Positions 16,458-25,760 are shown, counted from the first letter of the stretch. The stretch: 64,000 nucleotides of DNA from Chromatiales bacterium (GCA_004282875.1 SHLT01000001.1:62001-126000); one strand, 5' to 3'. Numbers and translations are program-made. Notes: generated from the letters alone by a model not told the origin.

Positions 16458-18608
16458 ATGAGTACAACCGCACGACTCCTGACCGTCGCCGGTTTGCTGT
16501 TGTTTGCCGCGGAGGCGGCTGCTGTCTACACCGTGAACGGCGAACGCAAGTCTTTCGCCATTCAAAGAACCGATTCGCCCCCGGTGATCGATGGAAAACT
16601 GGACGATGCCGTCTGGAAAGTCACGGCGGCGATCGATGATTTCCACCAGACCGTGCCGACGGACGGGGCGGCACCGACCGAGCAGACGATCGTCCGCGTG
16701 ACCTACGACGACGAGTACCTCTATATCGCCGCAAACCTGCGCGACAGTGAGCCGCGCGCCATCCAGGCCAAGCAGATGATCCAGGGGAAGTTCTTCTTTT
16801 CCGACGATCGCTTCTGGGTAACCCTGGACAGCTTCAACAACAAGCGCAACGACTACTTTTTCCAGGTTAATGCGAATGGGGTGCGGCGCGATGCCCTGCG
16901 TGAGAACAACGCACGCTTCATCGACGAATGGGCCGCTATCTGGCTGGCCGAGTCGCAGGTGCATGAAGACGGCTGGGCGACCGAGATCGCGATCCCGTTC
17001 AAGTCCATTTCCTTCAGGCCCGAAGCGGATACCTGGGGCATTAATTTTGGACGCGGTATTGTGCGCAAGCAGGAGTTCAACCTGTGGTCGTCGCACGAAC
17101 GACAGGACTGGCCGGCGTACGGTGGCGAAGTAACGGGCATCGCGGAAATCGAGCAGGGGCTGGGTCTCGATGTTGTGCCGTCGATCAACGTCAGCCAACA
17201 GCGCGACCTCGTGGCGGGCGACGATCACAGCGGGTTCGAGCCCTCGCTCGATGTGCGCTATCGCATCACGCCCTCGCTGAGCGCGACGCTGACGCTGAAT
17301 ACGGATTTTTCAACGTCGGAGATCGACGAACAGCAGGTGGCCCTCGACAGGTTCTCGCTGTTTTTTCCGGAAAAGCGCGACTTCTTCCTCCAGGATGCCG
17401 GCATTTTTGAATTCGGCAACATCGACACCAACGGCAGACCGTTCTTCTCCCGGCGTATCGGCTTGTCCGAGGACGGACAGGCCGTCGGTATCGATGGCGG
17501 CATCAAGCTGACGGGGCGTATCGGTGACTTCAATGTCGGGACGCTGGCTATTCGACAGGAGGCGTCGGGCGACGTGTCGGCCAAGGACCTGTTCGTCGCA
17601 CGCGGCTCGTACAACGTACTCGATGAGTCTGCTATCGGCTTCATCATGACCCACGGTGACCCGACGTCGAATGAATCGAACTCGGTGATCGGCGTGGATT
17701 TCCTGTACCGCGACAGTACCGGCCCGTTTGGCGAGATCATGACAGGCCGGTTCTGGGCACAGCAGAGCGACTCGTCCGACCTCGACGGAGACGACCGGGC
17801 TTTCGGTATGCGGCTCGAGATACCGAGCGACAAGCTCTCCGCCTATGTCGGGGGGCAATACATCGAGGAAAATTTCAACCCGGCACTGGGTTTCGTCAAC
17901 CGCGAGGGCATACGGAGGCTGGAGGCCGGCACGCGCTACCGGTACCGGCCGAAGCAGGGATTCTGGCGCGCCGTTAACGCCCAGTTTGACGCCTACCAGG
18001 TCACCGACATGGACGGCAGCTTGCTGTCGGAGCAGATCCGCTTCCGCCCCAGCATGTACTCAAACCGCGACGACTTCCTGTTCATTGACTTCGAGAGCAA
18101 AAAAGAAGTGGTGTTGGAGGACTTCGATCTTTTCGACCGGCTACTCGTGCCCGCCGGCGAGTACTCGTTCGATCGTGTGCGCGCCGAGATCGCGACCGGC
18201 ATGCAGCGCCCGCTGCGACTCGTGTTATCGGTACAGGATGGCGGATTTTTTGGCGGTGACAGGCTCGAGAAATTCGTGGAAGTGCAGTGGCGCCAGTCGG
18301 CGCACCTGTTCCTGGGACTCGCGTTCACCGAGAACGTGGTCGATCTGCCGAGCGGCAGCTTCACGTCGCACCTCGCGAGCCTGCGCTCGGACATCGCATT
18401 TAACTCGCGCTGGTCGTGGAGCAACGTCTTGCAGTACGACAACACGGCGGATGCCGCGGCCTTAAACAGCCGCCTGCGTTACATTCCCGAGGCCGGCAAG
18501 GAAATGGTCTTTGTCCTGAACCACGGGTCGGACCTTAGTCCGGAAAATCGCCTGACGAGTACGCAAAGCGACCTGAACCTGAGGGTGACGTATACGTTCC
18601 GGTACTAG
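16458..18608 (+). CDS. DUF5916 outer-membrane protein with N-terminal CBM9-like domain
   Basis: 716 residues from the ATG at 16458, chosen because GGGGGA lies 5 bp upstream and a signal peptide (about 1-21, AAEAAA) follows at once. Residues 30-210 resemble the carbohydrate-binding family 9 fold seen in this family (PPVIDGKLDDAVWK, VTYDDEYLYIAANLRD, DDRFWVTLDSFNNKRNDYFFQVNANG, GWATEIAIPFKSI). The rest is beta-strand-rich with the FFPEKRDFFLQDAGIFEF segment typical of DUF5916, and it ends in an aromatic residue (TYTFRY), as outer-membrane barrels do. Function in the family is unknown; transport or surface binding is inferred from architecture. Confidence 0.88.
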   Translation: MSTTARLLTVAGLLLFAAEAAAVYTVNGERKSFAIQRTDSPPVIDGKLDDAVWKVTAAIDDFHQTVPTDGAAPTEQTIVRVTYDDEYLYIAANLRDSEPRAIQAKQMIQGKFFFSDDRFWVTLDSFNNKRNDYFFQVNANGVRRDALRENNARFIDEWAAIWLAESQVHEDGWATEIAIPFKSISFRPEADTWGINFGRGIVRKQEFNLWSSHERQDWPAYGGEVTGIAEIEQGLGLDVVPSINVSQQRDLVAGDDHSGFEPSLDVRYRITPSLSATLTLNTDFSTSEIDEQQVALDRFSLFFPEKRDFFLQDAGIFEFGNIDTNGRPFFSRRIGLSEDGQAVGIDGGIKLTGRIGDFNVGTLAIRQEASGDVSAKDLFVARGSYNVLDESAIGFIMTHGDPTSNESNSVIGVDFLYRDSTGPFGEIMTGRFWAQQSDSSDLDGDDRAFGMRLEIPSDKLSAYVGGQYIEENFNPALGFVNREGIRRLEAGTRYRYRPKQGFWRAVNAQFDAYQVTDMDGSLLSEQIRFRPSMYSNRDDFLFIDFESKKEVVLEDFDLFDRLLVPAGEYSFDRVRAEIATGMQRPLRLVLSVQDGGFFGGDRLEKFVEVQWRQSAHLFLGLAFTENVVDLPSGSFTSHLASLRSDIAFNSRWSWSNVLQYDNTADAAALNSRLRYIPEAGKEMVFVLNHGSDLSPENRLTSTQSDLNLRVTYTFRY

Positions 18609-18635
18609 TGGAGTCCCGACATCCGGCCGCGCTCG

Positions 18636-19592
18636 TCAGAACTTCGAGCGAATCAGGTCCATGTGCTGCTGCAACCGGAGGCTGGCCGAGAGGGGCACGA
18701 TCTCCGACTGAGTACGACCCGCGAGCAGGTCGGCGTTGACGGCCTCGATCTGGAAATCGAATCCGTTGGTCGACCTGCTGTCACTGAAGTGATCGACCAT
18801 GTCGTCGAGTACCCATAGCTGGCAATCGGTCGCACACCAGAAATTGGGGATTGCGATGCAGGCGTCCTCACCGATGATGTAAGCCCAGTTCGGGAGCTTG
18901 GCCCGGAATGACGTGCCGAGCGTTGCCACGTAATCGCCATAGTCGAACGTGGCGACGACGTCGTCCTCCACGCCGTTCGGCGCATAGCGCGAGACCGCCG
19001 ACACGGCCTCCGGATCGCGGCCGGAAAAAAGCGCCGCCAAAGCGACCGGGTACACGCCCATTTCGAGCAGGCAGCCTCCCGCCAGCTCGGCGTCATATTC
19101 GCGTTTGTCGGGCGCATAGACCAGCGGGTAGCCAAAGTCCGCCTTGATCCGCACCAGCTCGCCGATGCGGCCCGCGTCGACCCATTCCTTCGCCTTGCGC
19201 ACGGCCGGCAGGAACCAGGTCCACATGGCTTCCATCAGGTAGCCCGACGTCTCCGCGGCAACGTCGATCAGCGCCTGGCACTCGGCCGCGTTTGTCGTGA
19301 TGGGTTTCTCGCACATGACAGCCTTGCCGGCCCGCAGCGCATCACTCGAATGCTGCAGGTGCAAGGTATGCGGCGTAGCGACGTAAACAGCATCGACATC
19401 CGGGTCGTTGTACAGTGCGTGATAGCCGCCGTAAGCCGACGGAATGTCGTAGGTCTGGGCGAACCTGCGCGCCGAGTCCTCCCTGCGCGCGGCGACGGCC
19501 TGCACGGTGCCGTGCCGCGTGGCGGCCGTATCCTGAGCGAAGGTGTGTGCAATGCGTCCAGCGCCGACGATGCCCCACCGTATTCTGCTCAT
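18636..19592 (-). CDS. Gfo/Idh/MocA family NAD(P)-dependent oxidoreductase
   Basis: 318 residues from the ATG at 19592, which has GGAGG 7 bp upstream and overlaps the racemase stop codon by 4 bp. An N-terminal Rossmann fold (GIVGAGRIAHTFAQ) and the EKPITTN motif with the catalytic Lys define the family. The C-terminal alpha/beta domain contains LLEMGVYPV, a common Gfo/Idh segment. Members act on sugars, inositols, dihydrodiols or biliverdin; substrate unknown here. It is the last gene of a lacI-racemase-oxidoreductase operon, suggesting a catabolic role induced by the LacI effector. Confidence 0.9.
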   Translation of the reverse strand: MSRIRWGIVGAGRIAHTFAQDTAATRHGTVQAVAARREDSARRFAQTYDIPSAYGGYHALYNDPDVDAVYVATPHTLHLQHSSDALRAGKAVMCEKPITTNAAECQALIDVAAETSGYLMEAMWTWFLPAVRKAKEWVDAGRIGELVRIKADFGYPLVYAPDKREYDAELAGGCLLEMGVYPVALAALFSGRDPEAVSAVSRYAPNGVEDDVVATFDYGDYVATLGTSFRAKLPNWAYIIGEDACIAIPNFWCATDCQLWVLDDMVDHFSDSRSTNGFDFQIEAVNADLLAGRTQSEIVPLSASLRLQQHMDLIRSKF

Positions 19593-20287
19593 GAGACATC
19601 CTCCAGCGCGAGAGTCACCGCTCGTTCGGCGTGAATTTCGGTGGTGTCGAATAACGTGATATCGGTGTGCTCCGCGTTGACGAGCATTCCGATTTCCGTG
19701 CATCCAGCAACCACGGCCTCGGCGCCGCGTTGCATGAGATCGTCGATAATACCGAGAAACCGCGCCCTGGAATCAGCCTTGACGATACCAAGACAAAGCT
19801 CCTCGAAAATCACGCGGTGGATCAGTTTCCTGCCCGCGGTGGGCGGCGTCAGCACTGCTATGCCGCGCGCCTGCAGCCGCTCTTTGTAGAAGTCGTGCTC
19901 CATGGTGAACCGGGTGCCCAGCAAGCCAACGGTACTGATTCGCGCATCGACAATCCGCGCTGCCGTCGTGTCGGCAAGATGCAGCAGTGGGATATCTATC
20001 GATGCTGCGACCTCGTCCGCCACCTTGTGCATGGTGTTGGTACAGATCAAGAGGAAGTCGGCCCCAGCCGATTCGGCACGTCGTGCCGCGCTGGCCAACA
20101 ATTTACCAGCCGCAGCCCAGTCGCCCTGATTCTGCAATAACTCCACTTCCTGGAAGTCGAGACTGACAAGCACGATGCGAGCCGAATGGAGACCGCCAAG
20201 TCTGCGTCGCGTTTCCTCGTTAATAAGGCGGTAGTAGAGCGCCGTACTTTCCCAGCTCATGCCGCCTAGTAATCCGATGGTCTTCAT
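19589..20287 (-). CDS. Aspartate/glutamate racemase family protein (YgeA/RacD type)
   Basis: 232 residues from the ATG at 20287, which is preceded by GAGG. The signatures are KTIGLLGGMSWESTALYYRLIN at the N-terminus, the first catalytic Cys in LLICTNTMHK (about residue 84) and the second in VVAGCTEIGML (about residue 195). This is the cofactor-independent two-cysteine racemase mechanism. It interconverts L- and D-forms of Asp, Glu or related amino acids. Context: downstream of a LacI regulator, and about 1.2 kb from the dgcN-dgcA genes of D-glutamate catabolism on the same strand, so a D-amino-acid role is plausible. Confidence 0.9.
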   Translation of the reverse strand: MKTIGLLGGMSWESTALYYRLINEETRRRLGGLHSARIVLVSLDFQEVELLQNQGDWAAAGKLLASAARRAESAGADFLLICTNTMHKVADEVAASIDIPLLHLADTTAARIVDARISTVGLLGTRFTMEHDFYKERLQARGIAVLTPPTAGRKLIHRVIFEELCLGIVKADSRARFLGIIDDLMQRGAEAVVAGCTEIGMLVNAEHTDITLFDTTEIHAERAVTLALEDVS

Positions 20288-20312
20288 GGAAATCGCCTCG
20301 CAGAATCCGGAG

Positions 20313-21341
20313 CTAGTCGGCCGGCTCGCCGACGCTGTCTCTGATGACCAGTTTGTGCGGCACGATCTCTGACTCATTATCGCCATTGCCGCGCCCCTCA
20401 TCGATGCGTCGGCACAGTCGGTACACGACGCGCTCACCGATCTCCGCGGCCGGCTGACTGATGGTCGTCAAGGGCGGGTCCATTACTTCGGCGTAGCGAA
20501 TGTCGTCGAAACCAATTACCGACATGTCGTCCGGCACGCTGAGGCCGGCGGCCTTGACTTCGTGCAGGCAACCAATGGCCATCTCGTCGTTGGCGCAAAA
20601 GATGGCGGTCGGTCGGTCAGGTTGATTCAGGAGTTCCCGTGTGGCCTGCCGGGCACCCGCAATCGAGAGTTTTCCCTCGGTAACCCATCCGGTATTGATC
20701 GGCAACTTCGCCGCTTTCATAGCTGCACGGTAGCCGAGCTCTCGATCCCGGGTCAGCAGAGACGACACCTGGCCATAGATCATCCCAATGCGTTCGTGAC
20801 CCTGCGATATCAAATAGGAGGTCGCCTCCCTGGCTGCGGACACGTTATCGATATGAACGCTTGGCAAGTCCGCGAGTTCGGATGAGACCTTTTCACAACC
20901 GACGACAATGGGTAGGCGGCGGCGACTATTGGCCGAAAGAACTTCGGTGCCAAACGGCGACATTGTGGCTAGCAGTATGATGCCGTCCGTCTGTCGCGAC
21001 ACGAGCATGGCATTGACCTCGTCGGCGGTCATCGTGTCGTGCTGGGTTTCCTCGATAAGGACCGAGTAGCCTTTCGCCTTCGCGGCCGATCGGATGCCAT
21101 GCATGACGGCCGTAAAAAACGGATCGCCAATCGATGGCAGTACAACCATAATCAGATTGGTGCGGCCGCGGCGGAAACTCTGTGCCAGCGTATTCGGCGA
21201 GTAACCGGTCGCAACGATGGCTTCCTGGACCTTGAGGCGGGTCTTCTGCGTGACCTTCTCGGGATTGTTGATGCATCGCGACACCGTAGCGATCGAGACG
21301 CTGGCGAGCTTCGCAACTTCCTTGATAGATACGTCCGGCAT
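20313..21341 (-). CDS. LacI-family transcriptional regulator
   Basis: 342 residues. The N-terminal helix-turn-helix is typical (VSIKEVAKLASVSIATVSRCIN, then the hinge helix GYSPNTLAQSFRRGR). The C-terminal periplasmic-binding-protein-like effector domain follows (LPSIGDPFFTAVMHGIRSAAKAKGY). It is the first gene of a three-gene minus-strand operon, with 25 bp to the racemase. A perfect 12-bp palindrome with central CG lies about 80 bp upstream of its start, so it probably represses its own operon. The effector is unknown. Confidence 0.93.
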   Translation of the reverse strand: MPDVSIKEVAKLASVSIATVSRCINNPEKVTQKTRLKVQEAIVATGYSPNTLAQSFRRGRTNLIMVVLPSIGDPFFTAVMHGIRSAAKAKGYSVLIEETQHDTMTADEVNAMLVSRQTDGIILLATMSPFGTEVLSANSRRRLPIVVGCEKVSSELADLPSVHIDNVSAAREATSYLISQGHERIGMIYGQVSSLLTRDRELGYRAAMKAAKLPINTGWVTEGKLSIAGARQATRELLNQPDRPTAIFCANDEMAIGCLHEVKAAGLSVPDDMSVIGFDDIRYAEVMDPPLTTISQPAAEIGERVVYRLCRRIDEGRGNGDNESEIVPHKLVIRDSVGEPAD

Positions 21342-21422
21342 TTCCTCTGCTTCGATAGCGTCTTGTTGGCGTTATGGGCAAGCAGGTTTTCGGTCGCAGA
21401 TCGCCCTGGCAAGTATCGCAGA

Positions 21423-21434
21423 GTAAACGTTTAC
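21423..21434. promoter_or_regulatory. LacI-type operator palindrome
   Basis: GTAAACGTTTAC is a perfect 12-bp inverted repeat with the central CG step typical of LacI/GalR-family operators. It lies upstream of the lacI-family gene (start 21341) and just downstream of the dgcA stop (21474). The most direct reading is an autoregulatory operator for the lacI-racemase-oxidoreductase operon. I found no other copy of the exact palindrome in the window by eye. Confidence 0.65.
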
Positions 21435-21473
21435 AATAAGGCGATCAAACAGGCTCCGCGGCCGGGCCGGCGT

Positions 21474-22466
21474 TTAAGCCGGTTGTCCCCAGAAGGGCTG
21501 TTCGGGCAGGGTCACGATGCCCTTGTCGTAGTGAAGGCCGCCGAGACGGTCGTGGCGTGCCAGTAGCGGACCATCGATGTCGACGAAATCACAGAGCTGT
21601 GCGATGACATGATGCGGCGCCATCGCGAGCGAGGTGCCGCCCATGCAGCCGACCATGAGCCCGAGGCCGCGTGCGCGGGCCGCGTGGGCCAGTTCCAGTC
21701 CGTGAGTCAGGCCGCCGGCCTTGTCGAGCTTGATGTTGATCATCTGGTAGCGGCCTGCCGCCTGCTCGAGTTCCCCGAGGTGTAAGCAGGACTCGTCGCC
21801 GCAAATCGGCAGCGGTGGGGCGTAACCGGCCAGTTCCTCGTCGCCGCCGCGTGGGAGCGGCTGTTCGATCATGCTGACGCCCAGTGTCTTGAGTTCCGGC
21901 GCGTACTGCCGCAATTCGTCAAACGTCCAGCCCTGGTTCACATCGACGACCATGCGGGCATCAGGCCGAGCCACGTGAATGGCGGCAATGCGCTCGACAG
22001 GGCGATCGCCGCCAAGCTTCACTTTGAAGAGCGAGATGTCAGAGGCAGCGAGTGCTTTATTCGCCATCGCCTCCGGTGTGTCCTCGAGGCCGATCGTAAA
22101 TACGGTCTCGACCGGATTCGCATCGACGCCCGCAATCGACCAAGCCGAGCGACCGCTTAGCCTGGCCTCGAGATCCCACAGCGCCGCATCCGCGGCCAGG
22201 CGCGCGCCGCCCGGAGGCAGCAGAGTCAACAGCTGTTCACGACTGGCGCCGTCCTCGAGCTGTGGCGCGATGGTTTCGAGCTGCGCGCTCATCGACTCAG
22301 GCGTTTCGTCGAAGTAGTAGACGCCGAGCGCTTCGCCCCGACCAATCGCATCGCCCTGCTGGATCTCACAAACAACGCAGGGGAAGTCGTCCCAGACGTT
22401 GTTGGAAATGCGGAACGGGATCAGCGCGGGCCAGCACTCGGTGTGAATCGAAACCTTGCGCTTCAT
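21474..22466 (-). CDS. dgcA: N-acetyl-D-glutamate racemase-like, enolase superfamily (DgcA)
   Basis: 330 residues. Enolase-superfamily muconate-lactonizing subgroup: KxK acid/base motif in LFKVKLG (about residue 147), metal ligands in VVDVNQGW, MIEQPL and ICGDES, and the second catalytic Lys in NIKLDKAGGL. Such proteins are dipeptide epimerases or, when paired with a DUF1611 protein, DgcA, which converts N-acetyl-D-Glu to N-acetyl-L-Glu. The ATGA overlap with dgcN upstream supports the DgcN-DgcA assignment. The GCMGGTSLAMAPHH segment is typical of the family's specificity loop. Confidence 0.85.
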   Translation of the reverse strand: MKRKVSIHTECWPALIPFRISNNVWDDFPCVVCEIQQGDAIGRGEALGVYYFDETPESMSAQLETIAPQLEDGASREQLLTLLPPGGARLAADAALWDLEARLSGRSAWSIAGVDANPVETVFTIGLEDTPEAMANKALAASDISLFKVKLGGDRPVERIAAIHVARPDARMVVDVNQGWTFDELRQYAPELKTLGVSMIEQPLPRGGDEELAGYAPPLPICGDESCLHLGELEQAAGRYQMINIKLDKAGGLTHGLELAHAARARGLGLMVGCMGGTSLAMAPHHVIAQLCDFVDIDGPLLARHDRLGGLHYDKGIVTLPEQPFWGQPA

Positions 22467-23491
22467 GACGCGTGCTTGAGCATGAAGTTCGCGATCGGTG
22501 TCATCCCGGTCTCGAGAGGGTCGACGCAGGGGATACCGAGATGATCCTGTAATCGGCCGAGGTACGTGTCGCGCTCCACATCGCCCAGCGCCGCCGTATT
22601 GACGCTGACGCCGGCACAGAAGCAGGCCGGCCGGGTGCGCCGTGCAAATCGCAGGGCATCGTCGATGACCTCGTCGAGTTCGGGAATCGGGTAGTCGCCG
22701 TGCACTTCCAGCGTAGCGGTCCGGGCTGCGTCATGGCAGAGCACGATGGCGTCGGGTTGCGAGCCGTGCAGAAGTCCCAGGGTGACGCCGGAGTAGCTCG
22801 GGTTGAGCAGGGAGCCCTGTCCCTCGATGACGTCCCAGTGATCTTCATCGTTAGCCGGCGACAGCACCTCGGCTGCACCGGAAATGAAATCCGCGACCAC
22901 AGCGTCGATCGGGATGCCTTCACCCGCAATCATGATGCCTGTCTGGCCGGTCGCTCTGAACGTCGCCTTGATATTGCGTCGTTCGAGTTCGCGGTGCAGT
23001 GCCAGGGCACTGTATTTCTTGCCGACGGCGCAATCGGTGCCAATCGTGAGCACGCGTTTGCCGGGACGCAATTTTCCCTGGCCCACAGGGAGATTGTCCG
23101 GGGGAACACGCACGTCAGTGAGGGTCGCGCCGCCTTTGTATGCGGCCGCGACGAGATCGGGCATGGAGCGCAGCTTGCTGTGCATGCCCGACGCAATGTT
23201 GATGCCGGACCGGGCAATCTCGATGAGTTGCGGTAACCAATGATCGGGAATCTGCCCGCCGACCGGTGCGACGCTGACGATCGCCGTGCGCACGCCGGCC
23301 TCGACGGCATCAGCCACATTCATTTCGGTCAGGTCGAGGTCGACCGGACAATCCGGCAGGCGCATCTGGCCGGCGCAGTGCTCGGGTCGCCAGTAAGCGA
23401 GGCCGAAGCCAGTCTTGGCATGGTCATCGTCGGCAACGTCGCCGAGATAGAGCAGGTAAGGCGGTTCGAGGCTGACCGTGGTGAGTGACAT
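22463..23491 (-). CDS. dgcN: DUF1611 family D-glutamate N-acetyltransferase-like protein (DgcN)
   Basis: 342 residues. An N-terminal domain (1-145) precedes a P-loop at residues 151-159 (GTDCAVGKK), then RATGQTG, a DFISGAAE segment, VIEGQGSLLNPSYSG and a C-terminal GIPCVDPLETG. In marine Proteobacteria DgcN acetylates D-Glu and DgcA then racemises the product. The start follows the bkdB stop by only 8 bp, so it probably belongs to the same transcript as the branched-chain keto-acid dehydrogenase genes. A second protein with the same architecture is encoded in the arginine cluster (58413-59468), which makes this gene a useful comparison. Confidence 0.85.
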   Translation of the reverse strand: MSLTTVSLEPPYLLYLGDVADDDHAKTGFGLAYWRPEHCAGQMRLPDCPVDLDLTEMNVADAVEAGVRTAIVSVAPVGGQIPDHWLPQLIEIARSGINIASGMHSKLRSMPDLVAAAYKGGATLTDVRVPPDNLPVGQGKLRPGKRVLTIGTDCAVGKKYSALALHRELERRNIKATFRATGQTGIMIAGEGIPIDAVVADFISGAAEVLSPANDEDHWDVIEGQGSLLNPSYSGVTLGLLHGSQPDAIVLCHDAARTATLEVHGDYPIPELDEVIDDALRFARRTRPACFCAGVSVNTAALGDVERDTYLGRLQDHLGIPCVDPLETGMTPIANFMLKHAS

Positions 23492-23499
23492 GCTGCCGA

Positions 23500-24744
23500 T
23501 TATGGCAGGAAAATCGTCGCCGGGTGCTCGAGCATCTCCTTAATGCACTGGACCATCGCCGCTGCGTCGTAGCCATCGACGAAGCGATGGTCGAACGACG
23601 TCGACAGGTTCATCATGAGTCGCACGGTCACCTGGCCGTTGACAACCATCGGTCGTTCCACTGCGCGGTTGACGCCAATAATGCCGACCTCGGGCGAGTT
23701 GATGACCGGCGTGGAAACGATGCCGCCCAGTTTGCCCAGGCTCGTGATCGTAATCGTCGACCCTGTCAGCTCGCTCTTCCTGGCCTTGTTCGTGCGAGCC
23801 GCTTCGGACAGCCGGCGGATTTCCGCGGCCAGATCATCGAGCGAGCGCATCTCTGCGTGCTTCACGACCGGGACCTTGAGGCCGTCCGGCGTCTGCGTGG
23901 CGACTCCGAGGTGTACGGCCTCATGCTGCAGCAGCAGATTGCGGTCCTTGTCGTGCGTGACGTTGCACTGTGGGAACTTCCGCAGCGCCTTGATGAGCGC
24001 AAGCCCAAGGAAGGGCAGTACCGTCAGGCGCTCGGCCGCGTCCTTTTGCGAGTTCAAATGCTTGCGCAAGGCCTCCAGTTCGGTGATGTCGATTTCCTCG
24101 ACATACGCGAAGTGCGGAATCTCACGTTTGGCCGCCTGCATGCGCTCGGCAATGATACGCCGCAAGCCGATGATCTTGATTTCCTTGACCGCCGTTGAAG
24201 GGGTTTGGTCGAATGTGACAGCCGTGCCCGTGGCGCGTGCTTTCAGGTAGCGATCGAAGTCTTTGCGCACGATGCGCCCGCCCGGCCCCGTGCCCGGAAC
24301 CAGTGCGAGATCAACACCCGCTTCTCTCGCTCGCATACGAATAGCGGGCGAGGTCATGACGCGTGCGCGATCGACCGGCGCGTCCGCAGCAGGGACGTCA
24401 GTCGCGGCAGGTTGCGGCGCAGGCTCATCGGTCGCAACGGGTGCGGGCGGCGCTTCTTCAGGTTGCTCTTCGGCCCCTGTCGTGCGCCCCTCATCCGGTG
24501 TGCCTTCGGTGTCAAAGGTGACCAGTGCCGCGCCCACGGCAATGATGTCGCCAGGCTCACCAGCGAGCTTGACGATCTTTCCTGTAACGGGACTCGAGAG
24601 TTCGACGGCCGCCTTGTCCGTCATCATCGTGCCGACGACATCCTCTTCGTTGACCATGTCGCCGACCGCCACAAACCACTCGCCGATTTCCGACTCGACG
24701 GTGCCTTCGCCGAGGTCCGGCAGTTTGAAAATGTATTCGCTCAT
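23500..24744 (-). CDS. bkdB: Branched-chain 2-oxoacid dehydrogenase E2 (dihydrolipoamide acyltransferase)
   Basis: 414 residues. The lipoyl domain (1-80) has the lipoylated Lys in MTDKAAVEL (about residue 45). A Pro/Ala-rich linker (85-125), the peripheral-subunit-binding domain (MTSPAIRMRAREAGVDLALVPGTGPGGRIVRKD, about 130-165) and the catalytic acyltransferase domain follow. The active-site motif is DHRFVDG near the C-terminus. It moves the branched acyl group to CoA. The ATGA overlap with the E1-beta gene upstream implies translational coupling. There is no E3 (lpd) in the window, so the E3 subunit must come from elsewhere. Confidence 0.94.
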   Translation of the reverse strand: MSEYIFKLPDLGEGTVESEIGEWFVAVGDMVNEEDVVGTMMTDKAAVELSSPVTGKIVKLAGEPGDIIAVGAALVTFDTEGTPDEGRTTGAEEQPEEAPPAPVATDEPAPQPAATDVPAADAPVDRARVMTSPAIRMRAREAGVDLALVPGTGPGGRIVRKDFDRYLKARATGTAVTFDQTPSTAVKEIKIIGLRRIIAERMQAAKREIPHFAYVEEIDITELEALRKHLNSQKDAAERLTVLPFLGLALIKALRKFPQCNVTHDKDRNLLLQHEAVHLGVATQTPDGLKVPVVKHAEMRSLDDLAAEIRRLSEAARTNKARKSELTGSTITITSLGKLGGIVSTPVINSPEVGIIGVNRAVERPMVVNGQVTVRLMMNLSTSFDHRFVDGYDAAAMVQCIKEMLEHPATIFLP

Positions 24745-25757
24745 TCTGCCTCCATGACTCGTCGTATGCTGGCCGACACACGTTTAAGACCGGGAAAGTA
24801 CTGCCACTCGAATGCGTGCGGGTAGGGTGTGTCCCAACCGGCCACGCGGCGAATAGGCGCTTCGAGGTGATAGAAACATTCTTTCTGGATGGTTGCCGCG
24901 AGCTCGGCGCCGTAGCCGCCAAAGCGCGTTGCTTCGTGTGCGATCAGGCAGCGCCCTGTCTTCTTGACCGAGTCGGCCAGCGTTTGCACGTCGAGCGGTG
25001 CCATCGTGCGTACGTCGATGACTTCGGCGTCGACACCGGTGGCCTGCGCGGCTGCGATCGAAACGTGCACCATGGTGCCGTAGGTGATGATCGTGAGCTC
25101 CTCGCCGGGCACGGCCACCTCGGCGCTGCCGAGCGGTACCGTGTAATAGCCCTCGGGAACCTCTCCCTTCGGATGCGAGGCCCAGGACACGCCCGGCTTA
25201 TCCGGGTCGCCGTCGAAAGGTCCGTTGTAGATGCGCTTCGGCTCGAAGAAGACGACCGGGTCGTCCGATTCGATGGCTGCAATCAGGAGGCCCTTGGCGT
25301 CGTATGGGTTTGACGGCATGACCGTCTTGATCCCGCTAATGTGCGTGAAGATGCCTTCGGGTGATTGCGAATGCGTCTGGCCGCCTCGGATGCCGCCGCC
25401 ACACGGCGTGCGAATCGTGACCGGCGAAAAGAAGTCGCCGCAGGATCGATACCGCAGTCGCGCGAGTTCGGACACGATCTGGTCGAATCCGGGGTAGATG
25501 TAGTCGGCGAACTGGATCTCTGCGACGGGTCGCAAGCCATTGACGCCCATGCCGATCGCGGCAGCGACAATGCCACCCTCGGCAATCGGCGTATCGATAA
25601 CCCGGTGTTCGCCGTATTTGCGTTGCAGGCCGTCCGTGCAGCGAAAGACCCCGCCGAAATAACCGACGTCCTCGCCGAGCACAACGACGGTCGAATCCTT
25701 CTTCATCATCACGTCGTGAGCCGAGCGGATGGCTTCGATCATGTTCATCTGCGCCAT
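24741..25757 (-). CDS. bkdA2: Branched-chain 2-oxoacid dehydrogenase E1 beta subunit
   Basis: 338 residues with the transketolase-like beta fold: MNMIEAIRSAHDVMM, GEDVGYFGGVFRCTDGL, the TPIAEGGIVAAAIGMGVNGLRPVAEIQFADYI segment, and the C-terminal domain (LIAHEATRFGGYGAELAA). It forms the alpha2beta2 E1 that decarboxylates 2-oxo-isovalerate, -isocaproate and -methylvalerate. Only 3 bp separate it from bkdA1, and its end overlaps bkdB. Confidence 0.95.
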   Translation of the reverse strand: MAQMNMIEAIRSAHDVMMKKDSTVVVLGEDVGYFGGVFRCTDGLQRKYGEHRVIDTPIAEGGIVAAAIGMGVNGLRPVAEIQFADYIYPGFDQIVSELARLRYRSCGDFFSPVTIRTPCGGGIRGGQTHSQSPEGIFTHISGIKTVMPSNPYDAKGLLIAAIESDDPVVFFEPKRIYNGPFDGDPDKPGVSWASHPKGEVPEGYYTVPLGSAEVAVPGEELTIITYGTMVHVSIAAAQATGVDAEVIDVRTMAPLDVQTLADSVKKTGRCLIAHEATRFGGYGAELAATIQKECFYHLEAPIRRVAGWDTPYPHAFEWQYFPGLKRVSASIRRVMEAE

Positions 25758-25760
25758 GGT

